The notes under the pieces are model-generated. The model searched no databases. It saw nothing but the letters and a program-made list of their open reading frames with translations, and was not told the DNA's origin. From assembly GCA_963710715.1 (NCBI GenBank), contig CAVQBL010000013.1:310001-374000 (forward strand): a DNA stretch of 64,000 bases, given 5' to 3'. Position numbers and translations under genes: made by a program. Positions 9,218 through 16,698 of the stretch are shown here, one piece after another (the first letter of the stretch is position 1; each line of letters starts with the position of its first letter). This DNA comes from CAVQBL01 sp963710715 (lineage in GTDB: Bacteria > Pseudomonadota > Gammaproteobacteria > DSM-16500).

Positions 9218-10037
9218 TTTCGAAGTTGGGTTGGATCAACCCTTATTTCTTATTGCTGGGCCTTGCGTAATCGAGGGTGAGCAATTTGCACTCGATACAG
9301 CAGGTGAATTAAAAGAATTAACCGACCGTCTGGATATTAATTTTATTTATAAATCATCTTTTGATAAAGCCAATCGCTCTTCTTGTAAAAGTTTTCGTGG
9401 TCCTGGTGTGGGAGAAGGATTACGTATTTTAAGTTTAGTTAAAAAACAAATTGGTGTACCTGTTTTGACAGATGTACATGAAGAGACGCCACTGGATGAA
9501 GTAGCTGATGTGGTGGATGTATTACAAACGCCGGCATTTTTGTGTCGGCAAACAGATTTTATTCAACGTGTTGCTCGCCAAGAGTTACCCGTCAATATTA
9601 AAAAAGGACAATTTCTTTCTCCGTGGGAAATGAAAAATGTTGTTGAAAAAGCGCACGCAGTAGGCAATAACCAAATTCTTGTGTGTGAGCGTGGTGTGAG
9701 TTTTGGTTATAACAATTTAATTTCAGATATGCGTTCACTTGCGATTATGCGTGATACAAATTGTCCTGTGGTGTTTGATGCGACGCACTCCGTGCAATTG
9801 CCCGGTGGTTTAGGAAAAAGTACGGGTGGTCAACGTCAATTTGTTCCCGTGTTAGCGCGTGCTGCTGTTGCTGCAGGTATTTCTGGCATCTTCATTGAAA
9901 CGCATCCCGACCCAGACCACGCGCCTTCCGACGGTCCGAATATGTGGCCATTGGGTAAACTCGAAGAGCTATTGATTGCTCTGAAAGAGTTAGATGCAGT
10001 GGCGAAAAAGCATGGGTTTGTTGAGGGTTTGTTTTAG
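9204..10037 (+). CDS. kdsA: 3-deoxy-8-phosphooctulonate (KDO-8-phosphate) synthase
   Basis: Condenses arabinose 5-phosphate and phosphoenolpyruvate to KDO 8-phosphate for the lipopolysaccharide inner core. The 277-residue sequence shows LFLIAGPCVIEGEQ, the YKSSFDKANRSS segment, VPVLTDVHE, CRQTDF, the GQFLSPWEM motif and FDATHSVQLPGG. The start inside the end of pyrG implies coupling. The last 4 bp overlap the 3' end of the convergent F-box gene. Confidence 0.97.
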   Translation: MRICNFEVGLDQPLFLIAGPCVIEGEQFALDTAGELKELTDRLDINFIYKSSFDKANRSSCKSFRGPGVGEGLRILSLVKKQIGVPVLTDVHEETPLDEVADVVDVLQTPAFLCRQTDFIQRVARQELPVNIKKGQFLSPWEMKNVVEKAHAVGNNQILVCERGVSFGYNNLISDMRSLAIMRDTNCPVVFDATHSVQLPGGLGKSTGGQRQFVPVLARAAVAAGISGIFIETHPDPDHAPSDGPNMWPLGKLEELLIALKELDAVAKKHGFVEGLF

Positions 10038-10933
10038 CTTCTAGGATTTTCATTGAGGGAGAGGGAGACGGATGAGGGAGTACCACTCTGAGTGATCGCT
10101 TTATTTTCCAAATTTTCTTCTTTTTGCTCATTTTGCGTATTACGAATAGCAGGAGCATTTCTGCCAGAGAAAAAATGATTTTGGTTCCTTTCAATTAATT
10201 TTCGACTTACTGCGCAAATAACCTTATCACTAGTTCTTATTAACGTACTGAATATGTGCATAAATACTACTGATAGTGCTAGTAAAGATTCTAGTGATAA
10301 TGGCTTAGGACTAGATCTAAAAATTTCTATGAAAATTAAAAAACATAAAAAATATGCAGCAGCTGCAGCAGCTTTAATTTTGATATCATAATTTTTAAAG
10401 CCCCTGTAGTTATTAATAGAGGTCGATACAAGGAAATTTGCATGATCTGCTATTACATGTTGCTTTGCTGATTGTGGAATAACATTTTCTCGTCTTGTTT
10501 CACAATACTCTACGATAGACTCGTTATCAAGTTGAATACGATTAGCTTTCATCTTTAATATTGCAGGATTTTGTAAACATTGAACACGAAAAATAGTAAA
10601 AATAGCAGCTTGAGAGGAGTGGCCGTATTGCGATCGGCCGTATTCAAATGCCTGGTATTTTGAGCGAAATAATTTAACTTCTTCACATGCTTTAAAAGAC
10701 TCAATAATTTGAGTTGAAAGTATTTTTGGCTTAAAAGTTCCTCCTTGAGCGAACTGAGTTGGTGTATAGTATATCTGTTTGGCGGCTTGCTGGATCAGAC
10801 TATTGATAGAATTGTTCCAATTATTACAAACAAAACGAAAAGAACGAATATCTTTAAATTCTAAAAAATCAAAAATATGCTTTACAATATCATTATTTTT
10901 TATAATTTCATTAGATTTTTTTCTCGTTTCCAT
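10034..10933 (-). CDS. F-box-like protein with two C-terminal membrane segments (candidate effector)
   Basis: About 299 residues from the ATG at 10933, which has GAGG eight bases upstream; the frame is also open to a TTG at 10951. Near the N-terminus DIVKHIFDFLEFKDIRSFRF plus VCNNWNNSI fits the eukaryotic F-box pattern (IFxxL, DI/DL, VCxxW), which binds Skp1 in SCF ubiquitin ligases. Two adjacent hydrophobic stretches (about 193-212 and 219-239, counted from the TTG) could be membrane spans. The tail is rich in Glu, then Ser/Thr (EQKEENLENK, TPSSVSLS), resembling the E-block and polar tail of Dot/Icm substrates. No PmrA box was seen upstream. The F-box reading rests on motif only. Confidence 0.65.
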   Translation of the reverse strand: METRKKSNEIIKNNDIVKHIFDFLEFKDIRSFRFVCNNWNNSINSLIQQAAKQIYYTPTQFAQGGTFKPKILSTQIIESFKACEEVKLFRSKYQAFEYGRSQYGHSSQAAIFTIFRVQCLQNPAILKMKANRIQLDNESIVEYCETRRENVIPQSAKQHVIADHANFLVSTSINNYRGFKNYDIKIKAAAAAAYFLCFLIFIEIFRSSPKPLSLESLLALSVVFMHIFSTLIRTSDKVICAVSRKLIERNQNHFFSGRNAPAIRNTQNEQKEENLENKAITQSGTPSSVSLSLNENPRS

Positions 10934-11072
10934 TATGGATGCCTCGCTCAATAAATATTTTTGATTTTTCTCGCTGGTATTTTCATCAATCTGTAAGAAT
11001 GAGCAAATAGTTTACTATAAAAATCAGGAATGGTCAAAATATTTACATCTCTTGTATCTTGAAAAACATGCT

Positions 11073-11145
11073 GAGAGTTCCCGCGCATCACACAGGAGAA
11101 ATGATTTTGATACCAGGATAATAATGCTTAAATCGCTTTGTATCG
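11073..11145 (-). pseudogene. Detached copy of the vapC 3' end
   Basis: These 73 bp repeat 12099-12171 with three or four mismatches. On the minus strand they encode the last residues of the VapC at 12114-12527 (DTKRFKHYYPGIKIISP) followed by a stop. Nothing upstream resembles the rest of a PIN protein. The two copies are direct repeats flanking the HigBA-like pair. The rest of the gap 10952-11298 holds no other recognisable gene. Confidence 0.85.
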
Positions 11146-11298
11146 TTCCAGTTCGTCATCCTGAAAAAATTCGTTAAAAACGACCCTTCTATGTTGTAAC
11201 TCGATAAAAATGCTTTCACTTCTTTCTTAGAATAACTCTATTTATTCAATATTTTACATTAATATTTATTTATTTATTTTTATTTTCAATAAGTTACA

Positions 11299-11326
11299 TT
11301 TACAAACATATAAAATATTATATAAT
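11299..11326 (+). promoter_or_regulatory. Sigma70-type promoter of the HigBA-like operon
   Basis: TTTACA (11299-11304) and TATAAT (11321-11326) are separated by 16 bp. The expected transcript start near 11333 would give a leader of only about 7 bases before the ATG at 11340. An ATG at 11325 overlaps the -10 box and is therefore unlikely to be the start codon. Confidence 0.6.
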
Positions 11327-11339
11327 GAAGGAAAAGACC

Positions 11340-11672
11340 ATGAAACATATTAAATGGTTAGGCGACACACATAAAACTGTTAAAGAGTATCCTGTTAATG
11401 TTCGCCAGGAAATTGGCTATAACTTGGATAAAGTTCAAAGAGGACTTGAACCATTTGATTGGAAGCCAATGACTTCTATAGGGCAAGGTGTAAAAGAAAT
11501 TCGTGTACATGAGGAAAATGAATATCGTGTCTTGTATGTAGCAAAGTTTGAAGAAGCTGTTTATGTTCTGCATACTTTTGTGAAAAAAACGCAGCAAACT
11601 TCTCAAAAGGATATTGCTCTAGGCAAGCAACGTTATACAGAAATGTTAAATATGAGGAGAATACCAAAATGA
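11340..11672 (+). CDS. HigB/RelE-type toxin (phage Gp49-like family)
   Basis: About 110 residues. The pattern MKHIKWLGDTHKTVKEYP, KEIRVHEENEYRVLYVAKF, then a YVLHTFVKKTQQTSQKDI core is typical of the Gp49-like HigB family, ribosome-dependent mRNA interferases. The start at 11340 is preferred because AAGGAAAAG precedes it at good spacing. It overlaps the antitoxin gene by 4 bp (ATGA). The toxin-first order is typical of higBA. The pair is flanked by 73-bp direct repeats of a vapC end. Confidence 0.85.
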   Translation: MKHIKWLGDTHKTVKEYPVNVRQEIGYNLDKVQRGLEPFDWKPMTSIGQGVKEIRVHEENEYRVLYVAKFEEAVYVLHTFVKKTQQTSQKDIALGKQRYTEMLNMRRIPK

Positions 11673-11959
11673 AATTACATGTTACAAAAGGAAATGTCTT
11701 TGATGATCTGGGATTTGATGAAGCACAAGCAGCCAATTTAAAAATTCGAGCAGCACTTATGCGTGCTATTGAAGAAGAGTTAGAGAAAAAAAGTCTGACT
11801 CAAGCCCAAGCTTCAAAATTATTAGGTGTTTCTCAGCCAAGAATTAGCAATTTGAAACGGGGAAAAATGCATCTTTTTACAATCGATATGTTGATTAATA
11901 TGTTAGCTAAGCTTGGCAAGCCGGTTCATCTTATTATTGATGATCGCATTGCTGCGTAA
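11669..11959 (+). CDS. HigA-type XRE-family antitoxin
   Basis: 96 residues with a helix-turn-helix at about 44-68 (LTQAQASKLLGVSQPRISNL), followed by KRGKMHLFTIDMLINMLAKL, the usual arrangement in HigA partners of Gp49-like toxins. It would neutralise the upstream toxin and repress the operon. The start overlaps the toxin stop. After the stop, a degenerate palindromic repeat fills the gap to the convergent vapC. Confidence 0.87.
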   Translation: MKLHVTKGNVFDDLGFDEAQAANLKIRAALMRAIEEELEKKSLTQAQASKLLGVSQPRISNLKRGKMHLFTIDMLINMLAKLGKPVHLIIDDRIAA

Positions 11960-11984
11960 TGGTAGCATCGAAGTTGCGTAAATA

Positions 11985-12084
11985 TCGTCAGGAGGAGCGC
12001 TCCTTGCGACGAAGCAATCCAGACGGCATGGCAATGTTCCCCTGGATTGCTTTGCATGTAAAAAACACATGCTCGCATGACGTC
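11985..12084. repeat. Degenerate dispersed palindromic repeat (A/B-related)
   Basis: Contains CGACGAAGCAATCCAGA and CCTGGATTGCTTTGCATG, with ends CGTCAGGAGGAGCG and ATGCTCGCATGACG. It shares blocks with both repeat subfamilies found elsewhere in the window, but with small deletions. Confidence 0.65.
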
Positions 12085-12113
12085 AGTCGGAAGTCCTTGA
12101 GTGCTCCCACGCA

Positions 12114-12527
12114 TCACTCAGGAGAAATGATTTTGATACCAGGATAATAATGCTTAAATCGCTTTGTATCGCGAGTCAATAATGTAAATTTTTCAATAAC
12201 AGCATGCGCGCCAATAAAAAAGTCGGGCAAAGGGAGCGTACGATGTCCACCCGATTTTCGATATTTAAGAAAAGCTTTGCCAGCCAAAAATGATGCTTCC
12301 CATGGGATGGGTGTTCTTTTAAAAATCGTATTCGGAAGGGCAGCTTCTAGCTCCTCAATCTTTTGAAATCCCATAGAAACTTCTGCATAGATAATAGGAT
12401 TGATAAACAACAGGCTTTGGCTAGCACACTTTTCAAGTGTAGTAGATGACCACTCAAACCAATCCGCATCTTCAGTAACAATATCAAGAATCACGCACGA
12501 ATCGATTAATACATGAGTACTTGTCAT
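12114..12527 (-). CDS. vapC: VapC-like PIN-domain ribonuclease toxin
   Basis: 137 residues with the PIN layout: STHVLIDSCVILDI at the N-terminus with the first acidic residue, an internal FINPIIYAEVSMGF acidic residue, PLPDFFIGAHAVIEKF and the terminal TRDTKRFKHYYPGIKIISPE. The start overlaps the end of the upstream AbrB-type antitoxin by 4 bp. Targets of such toxins are usually tRNA or rRNA; the target here is unknown. Its 3' end is duplicated at 11073-11145. Confidence 0.88.
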   Translation of the reverse strand: MTSTHVLIDSCVILDIVTEDADWFEWSSTTLEKCASQSLLFINPIIYAEVSMGFQKIEELEAALPNTIFKRTPIPWEASFLAGKAFLKYRKSGGHRTLPLPDFFIGAHAVIEKFTLLTRDTKRFKHYYPGIKIISPE

Positions 12528-12751
12528 TTTTCCCCTCGGGTTAAAGCAAGAATCTCATCTGTTGTCATGCGTACATTTGCCTTCCCTCGCAGGTGCGCCA
12601 CAATGCTATGCTTGCGCTGTTTATCTTTGCTTTTGACAAGATAAACTTTTCCTTTTTCTTCAACAAAATTAATTTCGGTATAAGGTAAAAACCCGTATTT
12701 ATCCCGCAAATCTTCAGGGATCGTTACTTGCCCCTTTTGAGTGATGCGCAT
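12524..12751 (-). CDS. vapB: AbrB/MazE-fold antitoxin (VapB-like)
   Basis: 75 residues opening with MRITQKGQVTIPEDLRDKYG, the swapped-hairpin AbrB signature used for DNA binding. The C-terminal half (HSIVAHLRGKANVRM, then TTDEILALTRGEK) would bind the PIN toxin encoded immediately downstream. A perfect inverted repeat lies 15 bp upstream, consistent with autoregulation. Confidence 0.9.
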   Translation of the reverse strand: MRITQKGQVTIPEDLRDKYGFLPYTEINFVEEKGKVYLVKSKDKQRKHSIVAHLRGKANVRMTTDEILALTRGEK

Positions 12752-12766
12752 AGCTTGTCTCCTAAA

Positions 12767-12794
12767 GTAATACTATTACTAATAATAGTATTAC
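12767..12794. promoter_or_regulatory. Inverted-repeat operator of the vapBC pair
   Basis: GTAATACTATTA (12767-12778) and TAATAGTATTAC (12783-12794) are perfect 12-bp arms around a 4-base spacer, upstream of the antitoxin gene. This is the usual position of the operator bound by an AbrB-type antitoxin. Confidence 0.7.
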
Positions 12795-12865
12795 GCAATT
12801 TTTACCAAAAAACAAGCCATATAGTTACAGATTGAAAAATATTCATGTTATTGTGAGGGAGAGTT

Positions 12866-12936
12866 GTAGGGTGGACAAAGCGCAGCGTGTCCACCATCTT
12901 GGAAATGGTGGGCACGCTGCGCTTTGCCCACCCTAC
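12866..12936. repeat. Long palindrome (GTAGGG class) at the end of valS
   Basis: GTAGGGTGGACAAAGCGCAG and its continuation CGTGTCCACCAT pair almost perfectly with ATGGTGGGCACGCTGCG and CTTTGCCCACCCTAC. The valS stop codon TAG is read from the terminal CCCTAC on the minus strand. The hairpin could serve as a transcription end for valS. Confidence 0.85.
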
Positions 12937-15690
12937 ATATTAATTTTTTCCAACTGCTTCTCAAGTTTTTCTAACGTAGATTTTAACTCAGATAAGCGAG
13001 TGCGTTCTTTTGCGACAACATCTTGAGGTGCTTTATCGATAAAACTCGGATTTTGTAATTTGGTTTCAGCACGCTCAGTTTCTTTAGTAAATTTGGCAAT
13101 TTCTCGATTTAAGCGCGCAGATTCTTCTTGTTTATCAATCAAACCCGCCATGGGAATTAAAATTTCTAAGTGTCCCACTAATGCAGTTGCAGATTCTGGA
13201 ATAGGGTCTTTTGCAGTTAGCCAAGTTACAGTTTCTAATTTTGCTAATGTGTTGATGAGATGTTGATTTTTTTGATATTGCTTTTTATCAAGATCGGTGC
13301 CTTTGTTGAATAATACTTGCAACTGTTTACTCGGTGCAATATTCATTTCGCTGCGTATCGTGCGTACAGCAATGATAATATTTTTTACCCAATCTAATTC
13401 CGCTTCGGCTGATTTATTTTCAAAAGTAGAACTAAATTGTGGATAAGGCTGCAACATAATACTTTCACCGTGTACTCCCGCTAACGGTGCGACGCGTTGC
13501 CAAATTTCTTCTGTGATATAAGGCATGACGGGATGCATTAAACGCAATAAAGTTTCTAGGACTGTAATCAGTGTATGACGTGTGCCATTTAATTCTTCTT
13601 GACTGCTTTGTTGTGAAGTTAAAATCGGTTTAGATAATTCTAAATACCAATCACAAAATTCATTCCAAGTGAATTCATAAATGGCATGCGCTAGCAAATC
13701 AAAGCGATAATTAGCAAGCGCTTCGTGCGCGTTTTTTATAGTATTTTGTAATCGTGATAAGATCCAATGATCGGGAAGCGATAATTTTCCACTTTTTTCA
13801 ACAGAAGTTTGATTTTCCGTATTCATTAAAACATAACGCGCCGCATTCCAAAGTTTATTGCAAAAATTGCGATAACCTTCCAGTCGACCTAAATCAAAAC
13901 GAATTTCGCGGCCATACGATGCAAGCGCACAAAAAGTAAAACGTAATGCGTCTGTACCATGAGGAGCAATGCCTTCGGGAAATTGTTTGCGCGTATTTTT
14001 TTCAATTTTTTGTGCCATGGAGGGTTGCATTAAACCATACGTGCGTTTGCGTACGAGTTCATCCACGGAAATACCATCAATTAAATCTAAAGGATCAAGA
14101 ACATTGCCTTTAGACTTAGACATTTTTTTCCCTTCTGCATCGCGAATGAGTCCAGTGATAAAAACTTCTTTGAAAGGAACTTGGCCGGTAAATTTCAAGC
14201 CCATCATAATCATGCGTGCAACCCAAAAGAAAATAATATCGAAACCCGTGACTAATACATTAGTCGGATAAAATGTTTTTAATACATCTGTTTTTTCTGG
14301 CCAACCCAAAGATGAAAAAGGCCACAATGCAGAAGAAAACCACGTGTCGAGTACATCATTATCTTGTTGTAATACAATATTTTTATCGAGTTTATAGTGT
14401 GTGCGTATCTCGTTTTCATCTTGGCCGACATATATTTTTCCTTCCGCATCATACCAAGCAGGAATTCGATGTCCCCACCATAATTGTCGGCTGATGCACC
14501 AATCTTCAATATTGTGCATCCATTGAAAATAGGTTTTCGTCCAATTTTCTGGAATAAATTTAATTTCACCTTTTTCAACTGCTTCAATGGCAGGTTCAGC
14601 GAGAGGTTTCATTTTCATAAACCATTGTTGCGTTAAATAAGGTTCAATAACGACATCGGATTTTTCACCGCGAGGAACTTTGAATGTATGTTTTTCAATT
14701 TTTTCAATTAAACCTAAAAATTCTAAATCTTTGACAATTTGTTCACGTGCCGCAAAACGATCCATGCCTTGATAATCTTTTGGTACTTGATTATTTAAAT
14801 GCGCATCAGGCGTGAAAATATTAATGGGAGTTAAATTGTGGCGTTGTCCAATCGCATAATCATTAAAATCATGTGCGGGAGTGATTTTCACACAACCGCT
14901 ACCAAATTCTTTATCAACATATTCATCTGCAATAATGGGAATAGTGCGATCAGTGAGGGGTAGTTGCACATGTTTACCAATTAAATGTTTATAGCGATCA
15001 TCTTCAGGATGGACAGCAACCGCTACGTCACCGAGTAATGTTTCGGGCCGTGTGGTTGCAACAGTAATATGGCCTTTGTCATCAACAAGCGGATAACGAA
15101 TATGCCACATTTTACCTTCTTCTTCGCAGCTTACGACTTCTAAATCAGAAATGGCCGTCAGTAATTTAGGATCCCAATTCACTAAACGTGTGCCACGATA
15201 AATGAGTCCTTCACGATAAAGACGAATAAAAACTTCTTGCACGGCGCGCGATAAGGATTCATCCATAGTGAAACGTTCACGTTGCCAATCAACGGAAGCG
15301 CCTAAACGCCGAAATTGGCGTGTGATGGTATCGCCGGATTCTTTTTTCCATTCCCAAATTTTTTCAATGAATTTTTCGCGACCTAAATCATGACGTGATT
15401 TACCCACCATCATGAGTTGGCGTTCAACGACCATTTGAGTTGCAATGCCAGCGTGATCTGTGCCCGGCTGCCACAGTGTGTTATCACCTTGCATACGATG
15501 GATAACGGATTAAAACATCCATTAATGTGTAACCAAAACCATGTCCCATATGCAAACTGCCGGTCACATTGGGTGGGGGAATCATGATGCAATAGGGGCT
15601 GCCAATGCCTGAAGGTGCAAAATAATTCTTTTTTTCCCAGGTTTGGTACCAGTGTTGCTCAATGGCTTGGGGGTTGTAGGTTTTTTCCAT
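12933..15690 (-). CDS. valS: Valyl-tRNA synthetase, interrupted by one extra base near codon 63
   Basis: Charges tRNA-Val. The N-terminal part (15690 to about 15500) reads MEKTYNPQAIEQHWYQTWEK and PPPNVTGSLHMGHGFGYTLM with the HIGH-type motif. The rest continues in another frame from MQGDNTLWQPGTDHAGIATQ to the C-terminal coiled coil ending EKLEKQLEKINM, with the KMSKS loop seen as GKKMSKSKGNVLDP. The break is in IRYPSY versus the expected IRYHRMQG: one G too many at 15500/15501 on the plus strand. Removing it restores a full protein of about 918 residues. As valS is normally essential and single-copy, this is either a sequencing error or a recent or tolerated frameshift. The TAG stop lies in a palindromic repeat. 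Confidence 0.93.
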
Positions 15691-15945
15691 AATTGTTCTG
15701 CTGCAGCTATATGACTCAATACTTAACTTTTATTCTATTCAACCGCGGTTAAATCGCCAAATCGATTGATATAACAATCAAATTACATACTATTTTGAAC
15801 GATATATCAATCATAATGATATCTTACGTGGGTGAATCTCTTGGATTAGAGCGAACATTATTTGGATTAAATTTAATCAATTCTTGAAAAGTAATGTGAT
15901 ATCATTTGGGGCAATCTAATTAATTCAATAAATGAGGATAGATAA

Positions 15946-16122
15946 ATGGCCAATATTTTAGGAGAGAAAGATGTTATTATATTAAAAGTAGTAACTCCTC
16001 CCTCCATGAAGGATTTTGGTCAACTTGTTGCACAAGTAAGATTAGAAGCTAAAAAAGCTGGGCTTAAAAAAGCAAATATTCAAAAAATAATAAAAAAAAT
16101 AAAAAAAGAAAAAGAAGCATGA
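15946..16122 (+). CDS. Small lysine-rich protein, probable antitoxin of a decayed PIN pair
   Basis: 58 residues starting MANILGEKDVIILKVVTPPS, with a middle FGQLVAQVRLEAKKAGLKKA and a lysine-rich tail. TGAGGATAG precedes the ATG. The stop overlaps the ATG of the downstream PIN reading frame (ATGA), the normal spacing of antitoxin and toxin. The family is not recognised with certainty; the assignment rests on position and size. The 255-bp gap before it (15691-15945) shows no gene. Confidence 0.55.
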   Translation: MANILGEKDVIILKVVTPPSMKDFGQLVAQVRLEAKKAGLKKANIQKIIKKIKKEKEA

Positions 16123-16472
16123 ATATCATTTTAGATACAAATGTCTTTATTTCAGGGATATTTTGGTTCGGTCCGCCATATGAAATTTTAAAGGCATGGC
16201 AATAACATAGACTTTGCTTAATTGTGTCTCAGGCTATTCTTGATGAGTATGATCGCGTTTCAAAAGAATTATCAAAACGATATCCGAAGATTGATTTGTC
16301 TTCCGTCATTGAATTGTTAACCATTAAATCAAAGATGTATGTGACGCCAAAATTGGGTGAGCAAATTTCTCGTGATCCCGATGATGACAAATTCATTGCT
16401 TGCGCCCTAGCAGCAAAAGTTAAGTTTATTGTCAGTGGTGATCAAGATTTGTTATGTATTTCAGGTAATTGA
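16119..16472 (+). pseudogene. PIN-domain toxin pseudogene
   Basis: Starts MNIILDTNVFISGIFWFGPP, a clear PIN N-terminus with the conserved aspartate. It meets an in-frame TAA at 16203-16205 (after KAWQ) and resumes in the same frame as LIVSQAILDEYDRVSKELSK and DPDDDKFIACALAAKVKFIV plus SGDQDLL. It then stops about 15 residues earlier than usual, where it runs into the 3' end of an unrelated gene fragment on the other strand. Both lesions argue for a dead toxin, unless translation restarts internally. Confidence 0.8.
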
Positions 16473-16646
16473 TCCGATGCTATTAGAAATCGATGGATTA
16501 TTTGGGATAAAAGTAAGGCTATTTACAGGCGGACAATATTGTTGTGCTTGTGCAATAGTAGTAAATGGTGTGAAGTCATTGGATGCAAATGCAGATGACA
16601 TTAAACCAACACAAAGTATCGTGATAACCGGTAGTGATTTTTTCAT
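16461..16646 (-). pseudogene. Truncated exported protein, possibly DUF3757-like
   Basis: 61 residues with a clear signal peptide (MKKSLPVITILCVGLMSSAFA) followed by QAQQYCPPVNSLTFIPNNP, which resembles the beginning of small secreted proteins of the DUF3757 type. It ends abruptly by running into the 3' end of the PIN pseudogene, so it looks truncated at a recombination junction near 16460-16475. A TATAAT lies shortly upstream. Family assignment is tentative. Confidence 0.45.
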
Positions 16647-16698
16647 AATCTAACCATTATACTATTATTCTACAACTTGTGCCATGTTAGCAGATCAA

